64,000 bases of DNA from Candidatus Heimdallarchaeota archaeon (GTDB lineage Archaea > Asgardarchaeota > Heimdallarchaeia > JABLTI01), in NCBI GenBank assembly GCA_019894765.1, contig JAGXNT010000054.1:120678-184677 (forward strand), in the 5' to 3' direction. The notes under the pieces were generated by a model. That model made no database searches and had not been told where the DNA came from. It saw only the letters and a program-made list of their open reading frames with translations. Positions 42,695 through 50,711 of this stretch are shown piece after piece (position 1 is the first letter of the stretch; each line of letters opens with the position of its first letter). The translations under genes and the position numbers were made by a program.

Positions 42695-44236
42695 TCATTT
42701 TTTCTTTTTTATAATTCTTGTACTATATAATACTGCAATTAAGCTAAAAACAATACCCAAGAAATAACTACTGACCTTCGATGTCTGATCATGACCTTCA
42801 ATTATTAAGTAATTAAGAGTTAAGTACGATTCGTCACCAACATCTATAAAATCTATAAAAGTTTCAGGAGTATTTTCTGACATTAATGAAGTAACTATAT
42901 ATGCTTCACTGATTTCTTTACCTGAAATATTTATACTTACTAATTCATTGCTTGCAGAATGTAAAGATTGCATAACATGCCAACCACTTTGATCATAATA
43001 AGCAATAGAAACACCTAATGAATAAGTAGGGTAAGGATTCGTTATACTAAATGTGAAATTATCTGGAGGTTGGATTAATTTCTTAACATGAAAACCATAC
43101 GGATAATGTATAATGTCATTCTTTTGTTGTGGATAATTGTAAATTATATCATCATGTACGACAGTAAAATCAACATTCGCGAAACCATATTTCCCAAGTG
43201 CATAATCTTCTGAATCTATTGAACAAGCCGTAATCCAATCAAGAAAAACCTCATTAAAAGTAGCATTAGAACCAATTTCATTTAGCGCATAGTCAACTCC
43301 TAATGGACCATCAGGACGAGCTAAAACAAGGTTACTAAGGAAATCGATTCCATATTGCTCAACAAGGTAAAGTATAAACAGATAGGATTCTCCATAATCT
43401 TCTAGTAAAGGACTACTACCTATTAAATGGAATGACAATAGGGAGCGTTGATGATTTTCTCTAAAGAGATTTGTGAAGCCTGTTATATTCCCCCAAGCAG
43501 CAGTATACCCTGCATAAAAGATAGAAAATTCTGCAGCGCCTTCAAGAAGGAAATGCCCCTCATCCATTTCATTGTTAAACCATATGAGGTGATTGAACTC
43601 ATGCATTATTGTCATTAGAGCTCCATTATTTGCTCCTAATCTAGCATCGATGTATATCATTTCTCGAAGATTAGAATAAGTACTATTTGCTAATTCATCT
43701 TTCTGTAAATACAAGCCACCAGAGCCATTTGTATCTACAATAAAAATTGTAACTTTAGGATCACCATCTATATCACCAAAACGACCATCTGGATGACCCA
43801 TGAATTCGATGTTTTTGTCATAAATAACATCATCAAAACCATTTCTATAGAAATTACAGCGAGAAATAGCAGAGCTTTCTCCAATTGATGCTATTGTCTC
43901 GTTAGCCACATAGACATAACATTTTTCACCGACTGACAACAGAGTAGCTAATTTCTGAACATACATTCCAGCTCCTACATCTAATGACCAGAAGACTTCT
44001 TGATTTCCTACTTCTTCATTTGTAATGTATACTTCTTTTGGTTTGATAAAATCAATATTCTCTTTTGTGAAAGTTTCTTCAATGAAAGTATTAGCCACTT
44101 CTACATTTGAATTAATTAATCTCAAAGAAGAAGTAATTGTTGGATTCAAAATAATTAGTAAAAATATCGAAAGATAGATTGTTTTCCTTATAGAGAATCC
44201 CAATAGTAAAACCAAGTTAAATATGAAAAATAACAT
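42695..44236 (-). CDS. Secreted, membrane-anchored zinc metallopeptidase-like protein
   Basis: The 513-residue protein has N-terminal hydrophobic segments (about 1-40; a signal peptide or two helices), a large Asn-glycosylation-rich exterior and a C-terminal transmembrane helix followed by KKKK. The active-site motif is MHEFNHLIW (HExxH), with Glu in LLEGAAEFSIF about 22 residues later as likely third zinc ligand. FGDIDGDPKVTIFIVD precedes it. This resembles gluzincin-type bacillolysin/M6-like peptidases. It is probably tethered outside the cell. No protein inhibitor or partner is nearby. Confidence 0.8.
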   Translation of the reverse strand: MLFFIFNLVLLLGFSIRKTIYLSIFLLIILNPTITSSLRLINSNVEVANTFIEETFTKENIDFIKPKEVYITNEEVGNQEVFWSLDVGAGMYVQKLATLLSVGEKCYVYVANETIASIGESSAISRCNFYRNGFDDVIYDKNIEFMGHPDGRFGDIDGDPKVTIFIVDTNGSGGLYLQKDELANSTYSNLREMIYIDARLGANNGALMTIMHEFNHLIWFNNEMDEGHFLLEGAAEFSIFYAGYTAAWGNITGFTNLFRENHQRSLLSFHLIGSSPLLEDYGESYLFILYLVEQYGIDFLSNLVLARPDGPLGVDYALNEIGSNATFNEVFLDWITACSIDSEDYALGKYGFANVDFTVVHDDIIYNYPQQKNDIIHYPYGFHVKKLIQPPDNFTFSITNPYPTYSLGVSIAYYDQSGWHVMQSLHSASNELVSINISGKEISEAYIVTSLMSENTPETFIDFIDVGDESYLTLNYLIIEGHDQTSKVSSYFLGIVFSLIAVLYSTRIIKKKK

Positions 44237-44266
44237 ATAAACAATTTAGATTAGTCTTATTATTCA

Positions 44267-45379
44267 TCAATTTTTACTTTTCTTTTTTTGAATTCCAATT
44301 AGATTCTTGAGTGTCCCTGAAACTTTCAAAACATGAAAAGTAATTTTTGTTTCTTCCAAAAAGGTTATTGTTGACATCATAGCTCTTACTGCTGAAAGTG
44401 ATAATTGATTACATCTAATAATTCCAATGCTTTTCTCAGAGTTAAATTCGATTAAATATAAACCTATGCGGGAACTTCCAACTTCCCCAAAGAACTTTGA
44501 AAATTGTTTCCAAAGATTATCTATAACTACTTTTTCTTCTACATTCTTATTTTCAAATTGTAAGATTTCAAACAAAATATATCTTTGCCTTTCCATCTTC
44601 ATTTTTTCAATTGGTAATTCTTTTAGATTAAATGGAATTTCAGTTTGTACTTCTGTTTCTTTTGAAGCAATTATTTTCTTGCTTGTTTTTTTCTCTTCTA
44701 CTTTCCAAACACCAGGAGTAATGAATTCTGGAGCTAGTTTACTTCTATTTAATTTAATTCGCTCTTTGAATTTCTGCATATTTTCCTTTATAGCTTTACT
44801 TGGAATGCCAATTAAATTAGCCATGGCAATTATTGATCTTTCATTCCTGAAATCAAGTGGATGTTCAACATTCATAGTTAAAATGAAGGGCGCTTTTTCT
44901 CTAATGATTAAATTCATAACTCGAGATAATACTCTCATCTGTATAGAATGTGAGAAACTATTAGAGGATGTTAAGAAACTCAAATCAATTTCAAGAAATG
45001 TTTGATTACTTGCAGCAACATTAGCTAAACTCTGTGTAATGATTTCTTTGATATTTTGATGTGGAATCGTTAGAATGTCTACTCTATTGTCTTTGACAAC
45101 CCATTGAGCAACTTTAGCTGAAGAAGTATTAATGCTGACTAATTCATATTGGTTTCTTATTTTAGGTAGAAGAGAACGTACTTTTTCAACTTTATTTTCT
45201 TTGATTTCTATTCTTGTAACTTTTTGAATAGCTTCCTTAGACTCTTCTTTCTTTTTTTCTTTATATTTCTCACCAAGAATTACATAACCATTAAGCTGTA
45301 AACGCTTAGCAATTTCATCAAATTGCTTAGAATCTTTCTTTTCTTTTATCTCGACTCTTGGCTCGAAATAAGGAGTCAT
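44267..45379 (-). CDS. Fused RNase P protein: Rpp30 (Rnp3) plus Pop5 (Rnp2)
   Basis: The 370-residue protein joins two normally separate RNase P subunits. Residues about 1-230 are Rpp30, a PHP-like barrel: NRVDILTIPH, FLEIDLSFL, APFILTMNVEHPLDFRNERS, IAMANLIGI. A Lys/Glu linker (about 228-262) follows. Residues about 263-365 are Pop5: RQRYILFEIL, FFGEVGSSRIGLYLIEF, GIIRCNQLSLSAVRA, FHVLKVSGTLKNL. The frame is continuous, with no stop or shift. In archaea and eukaryotes the two proteins form a heterodimer that activates the RNA, so fusion fixes their 1:1 ratio. It is the last gene of an eL15/COG1325/RNase P operon. Confidence 0.9.
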   Translation of the reverse strand: MTPYFEPRVEIKEKKDSKQFDEIAKRLQLNGYVILGEKYKEKKKEESKEAIQKVTRIEIKENKVEKVRSLLPKIRNQYELVSINTSSAKVAQWVVKDNRVDILTIPHQNIKEIITQSLANVAASNQTFLEIDLSFLTSSNSFSHSIQMRVLSRVMNLIIREKAPFILTMNVEHPLDFRNERSIIAMANLIGIPSKAIKENMQKFKERIKLNRSKLAPEFITPGVWKVEEKKTSKKIIASKETEVQTEIPFNLKELPIEKMKMERQRYILFEILQFENKNVEEKVVIDNLWKQFSKFFGEVGSSRIGLYLIEFNSEKSIGIIRCNQLSLSAVRAMMSTITFLEETKITFHVLKVSGTLKNLIGIQKKKSKN

Positions 45380-45383
45380 GTTA

Positions 45384-45857
45384 TCATTCCTTCTTTATAA
45401 TTCCATATTCAACGAGAGCATTTCTTATCTGATTTGGTTCAGGTTTGTATACTATGAATTTTATAATAACTCTGATCGTATTATCATCATTTTCTATTCT
45501 CAATACTTCATTAAAAGCATCTTGTTTGTTAACCCTATAATACACCAGATTATCTTCGCTTACTCGAGTATCTAAGGTTCTGTATAGGAATTCCTTATCA
45601 TAATCTTCCATCTTCTCTGCAAGATGTGTAAGGACAGAGTTTAGCATTTTACTCTTCGAAACTAGTAATTCAACTAAATGTATGGGATTTCCTGCATGAC
45701 CAGTTATTTTTGTGCTTTCAATGACTAATTTCTCTCGGAGATTTTCTGGAACTAAATGTAAAACTGCTGTCTTCACACTTTCTAAATCTTCAGTAGCATG
45801 AACACTGCAGGAAAAAGTAATTTCCTTCAAGCGAAAGGTATTATTTTCTTTAGACAA
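45384..45857 (-). CDS. COG1325-type RNA-binding protein (exosome/RNase P neighbourhood)
   Basis: The 157-residue protein begins ITFSCSVHATEDLESVKTAVLHL and carries ITGHAGNPIHLVELLVSK and EDNLVYYRVNKQDAF. This is an archaeal single-domain family found beside eL15 and RNase P protein genes. It resembles ribosomal L5-like RNA-binding folds. Its cellular role is not established to my knowledge. Its stop lies 4 nt before the Rpp30-Pop5 start, so the two are translated together. Confidence 0.85.
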   Translation of the reverse strand: MSKENNTFRLKEITFSCSVHATEDLESVKTAVLHLVPENLREKLVIESTKITGHAGNPIHLVELLVSKSKMLNSVLTHLAEKMEDYDKEFLYRTLDTRVSEDNLVYYRVNKQDAFNEVLRIENDDNTIRVIIKFIVYKPEPNQIRNALVEYGIIKKE

Positions 45858-45944
45858 TTAATCTAGCTCCAAATATGATTAATATAAATTGTAAATAAAA
45901 GATTTGTAGAAGAAAAAAGGAAAAAGAGGAGATTGGATTTGAAT

Positions 45945-46523
45945 TTATTTTCCATCTCTTTTATGGGCTCTTAATGAAGGACGGATTTTCTCCGAACCAA
46001 CACCCTTTCTTGATAGTCCTCGAGATTTCCTGCCTGCAGCTGTCAAGCCACGAAATACTCGTCTTCTATTATTACTTTCACAAATCCAATTAATTCTTGG
46101 ATCTTTCATAATCACTGGATGATGAGTATCAACAAGGATAATTTCATACCATTTGTAACGACCATCTTCGCCAACTTGATATGAATTGAGAACTTCAAGA
46201 TTTGGATACTTTCTTGCAACACGTTCTTCTGCAATCCATCTAAAGCTTTTACCGGGTTGGATTTTACGAATTGCTTGACCTTTTGTATGTCGACCTTGAC
46301 TTGGACGACTTTTTCGAAGTCGAGTTCTTCTTAACTTTATTCTTGCAATAATGTACCCTTGTTTTGCTTTATAACCTAAAATGCGAGCACGATCAATTCT
46401 TGTTGGTTTATCAACTCGAACAATACTTGCTTCTTTTCTCCAAGTAATTAGTCGATCTCTTTGTAACGCCTTAAATTCAGGTGTGTTACGGTTTTTCCAA
46501 AATTTACCTACGTATTTGTACAT
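45945..46523 (-). CDS. rpl15e: Ribosomal protein eL15
   Basis: The 192-residue strongly basic 50S-subunit protein matches eL15 throughout: MYKYVGKFWKNR, RARILGYKAKQGYIIARIKL, RPSQGRHTKGQA, FRGLTAAGRKSRGLS and a basic C-terminus. It is first in the operon with the COG1325 protein and the RNase P fusion. The 131-nt leader region contains a perfect 7-bp hairpin. Confidence 0.97.
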   Translation of the reverse strand: MYKYVGKFWKNRNTPEFKALQRDRLITWRKEASIVRVDKPTRIDRARILGYKAKQGYIIARIKLRRTRLRKSRPSQGRHTKGQAIRKIQPGKSFRWIAEERVARKYPNLEVLNSYQVGEDGRYKWYEIILVDTHHPVIMKDPRINWICESNNRRRVFRGLTAAGRKSRGLSRKGVGSEKIRPSLRAHKRDGK

Positions 46524-46575
46524 TTGATTATCACCTTACCAATTCCGCTTTACGCGACATCTAGGTTTAGTGTTT

Positions 46576-46594
46576 AAGACTGGCATTCAGTCTT
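46576..46594 (-). promoter_or_regulatory. Hairpin upstream of the eL15 gene
   Basis: AAGACTG (46576-46582) pairs with CAGTCTT (46588-46594) around a 5-nt loop, 53 nt before the eL15 start in the divergent gap. It could be part of a leader structure for ribosomal-protein autoregulation. Not proven. Confidence 0.3.
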
Positions 46595-46705
46595 TAGTAG
46601 TAAGCGAAAGCTATTGCTTTTTATGTCTTTCTAAGAGATAGATAAATTAATATTTTGATGTTGAAAGTGAGTTTTTATCATTTAAATGGTTTCGAGGAAT
46701 GTACA

Positions 46706-47173
46706 ATGGTTAAAGGGAAATTTATGGTAGCAGTTGCAGCAATACTTGAGAATCATGAAAATGAAATTCTTCTTATAAAAAGAAGTTCCCATCTGGAATA
46801 TCCGGATTGCTGGGAAGATATAGGTGGACGATTAAATCCATCAGAAACACCAGAGGAAGGATTGCGAAGAGAAATTTTTGAAGAAACTGGTATTCATGAT
46901 ATTGAGATAGTGAAGCCATTAACAATGTTTCATGTCTTTAGGAAAAATGAGAAAAAAGCTGAAAATGAATTGATCGGAATCTCTTATTGGTGTAAAACGA
47001 AAACATCGAAGGTGATTCTTTCCGAAGAGCACACGGATTATAAATGGGTAACACCAGAAGATGCTTTAGAGCTTACAGGTCACCCAGCACTAAAACGATA
47101 TCTTAAGATACAGATGCAAGAAAAACAGCTTGCTGAAAGAATAATTTTTCATGAGCAGCTGGAGGGTGAATAG
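46706..47173 (+). CDS. Nudix hydrolase (copy 1)
   Basis: The 155-residue Nudix protein cleaves nucleoside diphosphates linked to another group. The Nudix box starts GGRLNPSETPEEGLRREIFE and continues ETGI, matching GX5EX7REUXEEXGU. I chose ATG 46706 (MVKGKFM), which follows GAGGA at 46694-46698. The start at 46655 would add 17 atypical residues. It is paired with a second Nudix gene one base downstream. The substrate is not predictable from sequence. Confidence 0.9.
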   Translation: MVKGKFMVAVAAILENHENEILLIKRSSHLEYPDCWEDIGGRLNPSETPEEGLRREIFEETGIHDIEIVKPLTMFHVFRKNEKKAENELIGISYWCKTKTSKVILSEEHTDYKWVTPEDALELTGHPALKRYLKIQMQEKQLAERIIFHEQLEGE

Positions 47174-47174
47174 A

Positions 47175-47621
47175 ATGTCTGAAGAAGTAGGTCAATTTAC
47201 TTTTTGTGTAGCCGCTATATTAGAGAATCCAGAGGGTGAAATACTTCTAATCAAACGAGCACCTGATAATCCTCCTGAAAATGTCTGGGATGTAGTTGGA
47301 GGGGCTGTTGAACAATTTGAGGATCCATTTGATGGTCTGAAAAGAGAAGTTGTGGAAGAAACTGGTATCGCTGATTTTGAGATTGTCAAAGCACTGGATG
47401 TTTTTCATTGGTATCAAGAAGATCCAAAATGGGATATGATAGGTTTAACTTTTTGGTGTAAAACTGAAATGACTGAGGTTGTTCTCTCAAGTGAACACGT
47501 CGAATATAAGTGGTTGAAACCTGAGAAGGCTTTAGAGCTATCAAATCATGAAATTGTTACAAGTAATATTGAGAAATTTATTGTAGAAAAAAGAAGATTG
47601 ACCTTAAAGAAGAAAAAGTGA
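47175..47621 (+). CDS. Nudix hydrolase (copy 2)
   Basis: The 148-residue paralogue of the preceding gene has a complete Nudix box (GGAVEQFEDPFDGLKREV then VEETGI). Both copies share ILENPEGEILLIKR-type N-termini and the EYKWLKPE-type C-terminal strand, so they arose by tandem duplication. ATG 47175 lies one base after the upstream stop and follows GGAGGGTGA. Their specificity may have diverged, since loop residues differ. Confidence 0.9.
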   Translation: MSEEVGQFTFCVAAILENPEGEILLIKRAPDNPPENVWDVVGGAVEQFEDPFDGLKREVVEETGIADFEIVKALDVFHWYQEDPKWDMIGLTFWCKTEMTEVVLSSEHVEYKWLKPEKALELSNHEIVTSNIEKFIVEKRRLTLKKKK

Positions 47622-47683
47622 CCATTTCATACTTATTCTGTGACCATTCAATATTTAGCTTAGATAATATTGGTGATTAAACA

Positions 47684-48142
47684 ATGATAGTTACATTGAA
47701 AGAAATTACTGTAGAGAATTTTGTTGATGCTATAAAATTAGAAGTAAAAGAGGATCAAACAAACTTCGTAGCATCAAATGCAGCAAGTATAGCACAATCA
47801 AAATTTCATACATTTCTAGAGTGTTATGGAATATATGATGATGAGAAAATGGTTGGATTCTCAGCTTTTGGTAAAAATCCTGCAGATGAGACAATCTGGA
47901 TAGTAAGACACATGATTGATAAAAACTTGCAAGGCAAAGGTTATGGAAAAGCTGGATTGAAAGCAGTTGTAGATTTTCTAAAAAATAAATACTCTTGTTC
48001 TGAGATTTACTTAGATGTTGTAGAAGACAACAAAATTGCTACTAATCTATATGTCAAATCAGGATTTAAGCAAACAGGAAAGAAGAATGGGGAAAGTCCT
48101 ATCTACAAATTGGATTTTGCAGAATATTCAGAGGACTATTAG
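47684..48142 (+). CDS. GNAT-family N-acetyltransferase
   Basis: The 152-residue single GNAT domain has the acetyl-CoA loop in MIDKNLQGKGYGKAGLKA and the terminal YVKSGFKQTGK. It resembles diamine/spermine-type or small-molecule acetyltransferases. The substrate is unknown, though polyamines are plausible given speD-bpsA in this genome. It ends 7 nt before the 3' end of the convergent RNase P RNA. Confidence 0.85.
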   Translation: MIVTLKEITVENFVDAIKLEVKEDQTNFVASNAASIAQSKFHTFLECYGIYDDEKMVGFSAFGKNPADETIWIVRHMIDKNLQGKGYGKAGLKAVVDFLKNKYSCSEIYLDVVEDNKIATNLYVKSGFKQTGKKNGESPIYKLDFAEYSEDY

Positions 48143-48149
48143 AAGTAGT

Positions 48150-48479
48150 GGAGAGGAAAATAGTCCTTTTTCTGTGTCGAGGATCACCAGAAGATGAGCT
48201 CCTCTCACGGTATCAATCTACGCACTCAACCCGCTTCTCTTGGCAGTCATCGAAGACAATTTGAGCTTACTTCCGCGACGATGAGTCGTTTCAACGCTTC
48301 TTGTACGGAAATCTCAACTGAGCATTGCTGCCGAGTATCAAAGTTAAACCGTACTCACTTTACGTTTCTATTCTCAGAGCCAAGTTTCCACCTGACAGCT
48401 TTCACTGCGTCGCTTGCCTGGAAGAAAGGACCTTCCTCAGTTGCTAACGAGAGCATCCGGTAACCGTTTAGTCCTCTCC
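48150..48479 (-). ncRNA. rnpB: RNase P RNA (archaeal type A)
   Basis: On the minus strand, GGAGAGGA at the 5' end (48472-48479) pairs with TCCTCTCC at the 3' end (48150-48157) as helix P1, giving about 330 nt. CR-I reads GAGGAAGGTCC (48428-48438). CR-V near the 3' end reads ACACAGAAAAAGGACTA (48161-48177), and GGTCCTTT/AAAGGACT form P4. A CR-II-like AATAGAAACG and a CR-III-like GTTGAAACGAC...GGAAGTAAGC lie in order between. It is the catalytic RNA for tRNA 5' maturation. Its protein partners are encoded 2.8 kb away at 44.3-45.4 kb. Confidence 0.88.
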
Positions 48480-48500
48480 AAAGAATTTATCGTCTTTAAG

Positions 48501-48510
48501 AGATAAATTT
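48501..48510 (-). promoter_or_regulatory. TATA-like box of the RNase P RNA gene
   Basis: AAATTTATCT on the minus strand is centred about 26 nt upstream of the predicted RNA 5' end (48479), the normal archaeal spacing. This supports both the strand and the 5' end of the RNA call. Confidence 0.5.
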
Positions 48511-48571
48511 CTTTTGAAAAAGAAAACAATAACTAAAGCTTAAAAAGTTTGGGGAAAAATACCAATTTGTG

Positions 48572-49129
48572 ATGCTTATGCCAGTGGAAGTTGAAGTGAA
48601 AATAAAAGTAGATGATTTCGAGGAGATTGAATTCAAGCTCTTAGATAGTGGAGCATTATTGGAAGAAATAGTTATGCAAAGAGATCATTACTTTCAACAT
48701 CCATCGAGAGATTTCAATGAAACTGATGAAGCCTTAAGAATTAGAGAAGATGGAGACAGATTTTATCTCACCTATAAAGGACCTAAATTCGATCCCAGAT
48801 CTAAAACAAGAATTGAATTAAACACTGAGATTACAAGCATAAAAAACATAACTCACACATTAGAGCAACTAGGATTTCAAGAGGTAGGTATTGTCCCTAA
48901 GGAAAGAAAAATCTACCTATACAATGAATTGCAATTCTGTTTGGATAACGTGGAATCTGTAGGATTATACGTTGAAGTTGAAAAAACCATAGAAGATAAA
49001 AGTAATTATGAAATAGAACTAGAATTTATTTTTAAGACAATAAAAGAAATGGGATTAAATCCAGAAAATAATGAAAGAAAATCATATTTAGAATTGTTTC
49101 TGGAAAAAACAAAAATTAAGAAGAAATAG
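48572..49129 (+). CDS. CYTH-domain protein (class IV adenylate cyclase / triphosphatase family)
   Basis: The 185-residue CYTH protein has the ExExK signature near the N-terminus (VEVEVKIKV), then DEALRIREDGDRFYLTYKGP and a C-terminal RKSYLELF. Family members bind triphosphates in a beta-tunnel and act as CyaB-type adenylate cyclases, thiamine triphosphatases or polyphosphate enzymes. Which one applies is not decidable here. Candidate starts are GTG 48569, ATG 48572 and ATG 48578. TTAAAAAG at about 48540 would initiate close to these codons, so the mRNA may be leaderless. Confidence 0.9.
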   Translation: MLMPVEVEVKIKVDDFEEIEFKLLDSGALLEEIVMQRDHYFQHPSRDFNETDEALRIREDGDRFYLTYKGPKFDPRSKTRIELNTEITSIKNITHTLEQLGFQEVGIVPKERKIYLYNELQFCLDNVESVGLYVEVEKTIEDKSNYEIELEFIFKTIKEMGLNPENNERKSYLELFLEKTKIKKK

Positions 49130-49152
49130 AATAGATTTTGAAAGTAATCTAG

Positions 49153-49413
49153 CTATCCATCACTACTTTCACTGAAGCCCTCGATATTTTGATTAAAGAC
49201 ATCAATCTCTGCAAGCAATCTTAAGGTTTCAAGAGCTTCTTCCTCTTCTACGATTGCCATGGCAAAACCAATATGAACTAAAACATAATCGTCTAATTTA
49301 ATCTTATCTTCCATTAGAGTAGATTTGACTTCTCTTTTTACACCACCAAAATCTACTAGAATTGTATCTTTATTAATTATTTTTACTACTTTTGCGGGTA
49401 TTGCTAAGCACAT
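49153..49413 (-). CDS. hypC: HypC/HupF-type hydrogenase maturation chaperone
   Basis: The 86-residue protein begins with the invariant MCLAIPAKVVKI, in which Cys2 binds the Fe(CN)2CO precursor during NiFe-hydrogenase assembly. VDFGGVKREVKSTL and DDYVLVHIGFAM complete the beta-barrel. I chose ATG 49413, because the family starts MCLAIP. The extra MVVT from 49425 would bury Cys2. No other hyp or hydrogenase genes are in the window. GCTTTTTTATAATC about 40 nt upstream is a probable TATA element. Confidence 0.93.
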   Translation of the reverse strand: MCLAIPAKVVKIINKDTILVDFGGVKREVKSTLMEDKIKLDDYVLVHIGFAMAIVEEEEALETLRLLAEIDVFNQNIEGFSESSDG

Positions 49414-49619
49414 CGTTACAACCAATTAACGAAAGACAATGATGATTATAAAAAAGCTTGTCATTCATTTTGTTATAAATTGAAATCCTAGTTCATCTGA
49501 AAGTAAGTTTAGGAATTTCTTTTTGAGTTATTTTTGTCGATATAATTGTAAAATCTCCACTGTTTATCAAATGCTTTTTATCTATAAACAACCTATAAAA
49601 TCTTTGAGGGTTAAATTAG

Positions 49620-49889
49620 TTGATACCTGATGATGTTAGAAAGTCTGAAATGTTAAATGCTCAGAAAAGACTGCTTAGATCAAAAGCAGAAGATAAGAAA
49701 AAGATTGCTCACGAAAAATTTCAAACAGGTGATTATAGCGGAGCTAAACTCGATCTTATGGATGCGAGACATTTGATTCATGAAGCTCTACAAAAAGTGA
49801 GAGCCTTAGGTGAAAGAGGATCCAGTGAAAGAACAATTCAAGATGATATTGAGACTTTGTGGCGTAAAATCTTAAGTGAAGAGAAGTAA
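49620..49889 (+). CDS. Small helical hypothetical protein (89 aa)
   Basis: A Lys/Glu-rich, almost fully helical protein. The central part (KKIAHEKFQTGDYSGAKLDL, EALQKVRALG) reads like a helix-turn-helix pair of a TPR or MIT-type three-helix bundle. Assignment to either is speculative. The start is TTG 49620, preceded by TTGAGGG at 49603-49609. It has no signal peptide or cysteines, and is not operonic with a recognisable partner. Confidence 0.55.
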   Translation: MIPDDVRKSEMLNAQKRLLRSKAEDKKKIAHEKFQTGDYSGAKLDLMDARHLIHEALQKVRALGERGSSERTIQDDIETLWRKILSEEK

Positions 49890-49975
49890 GTAAATATCAG
49901 AATTTAAAGAAGTATTTGCATTTTAGTATGAAATAAGTTTAATAGAAAGTTACACGCTCTATCGAATAGAGGAAA

Positions 49976-50644
49976 ATGAAAAAGAAACTGTTTCTTGCCC
50001 CACATTTTGCTGATATTGCTTGGTCGTGTTCTGGTCTACTTCTTATGAACAACTCAGAATCTATTGTTGTCAATGTTTTTTCAGCAAAACCAGAAGATAT
50101 GGCTATTATGAAATCCTTTTCATATACTCAAGAAATGGAACGACTTTCTGAAGAGAAATTCTTCAAGAAATTTGGAATAGAATTTGTTCAATTAGATTAT
50201 CAAGAAGCAATGGTCAGAGGAAGAAAAATAGAGGAATTTTTCTCTTTGAAATTGAACGATGAAGAAGAAAAGTTAATCCTAGATATAGCAATCAAAATTG
50301 GGGATTTAATTGGGAAGTATCGAATAAGTGAAGTCTTCTGTCCAAAAGCAATTCGAAATCATGTTGATCATTATATTGTGAAAAAATCAATAGAAAAAAT
50401 AATGACGCCAGTAGAGATTTACTACTATGAAGATGCTCCAATATTCATACAGGAAAAATCAAAAGAAAAAACACCGGAGAATTTAAAGGAAATAAAAATT
50501 GATATCTCGTCAGTTTTAGAAGATAAAATTGAATCAGTACTTCTCTATCCAGCAACAATTAAGGCACATTATAAGTCTCAAGAATCAGTTATTAAAGCGA
50601 TCAGAGACAATCCATACGAAAAATATTGGCGAGTAATCGAATAA
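49976..50644 (+). CDS. PIG-L/LmbE-family deacetylase-like protein
   Basis: The 222-residue protein has the PIG-L fold signatures in altered form. The N-terminal motif reads APHFADIAWSCSGLL where the family has PHxDD, so one metal-site Asp is replaced by Ala. The second motif, NHVDH, is kept. Family members remove acetyl groups from N-acetylglucosamine conjugates using zinc. The altered first motif may change metal binding or activity. The central part carries KYRISEVFCP. It is cytosolic, and neighbours give no clear substrate. Confidence 0.8.
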   Translation: MKKKLFLAPHFADIAWSCSGLLLMNNSESIVVNVFSAKPEDMAIMKSFSYTQEMERLSEEKFFKKFGIEFVQLDYQEAMVRGRKIEEFFSLKLNDEEEKLILDIAIKIGDLIGKYRISEVFCPKAIRNHVDHYIVKKSIEKIMTPVEIYYYEDAPIFIQEKSKEKTPENLKEIKIDISSVLEDKIESVLLYPATIKAHYKSQESVIKAIRDNPYEKYWRVIE

Positions 50645-50711
50645 TTAAAATCACTAATACTGAGTGAGTGCTTTTATTCATTGTCAATTTACTTAATGGT
50701 TGTAAAATCTC

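Noticed and set aside
46560..46620. Hairpin region before eL15 as a tRNA or tRNA remnant
   Set aside because: There is no T-loop, anticodon arm or acceptor pairing. Only one 7-bp hairpin is convincing.
48194..48463. A plus-strand open frame of 89 codons
   Set aside because: It lies entirely antisense to the RNase P RNA, has no ribosome binding site and no recognisable protein pattern.
49440..49500. ATGATGA followed by CTGA, suggesting a second box C/D RNA
   Set aside because: There are no D'/C' boxes or closing stem. The segment is the AT-rich promoter region of hypC, with a TATA-like sequence on the minus strand.
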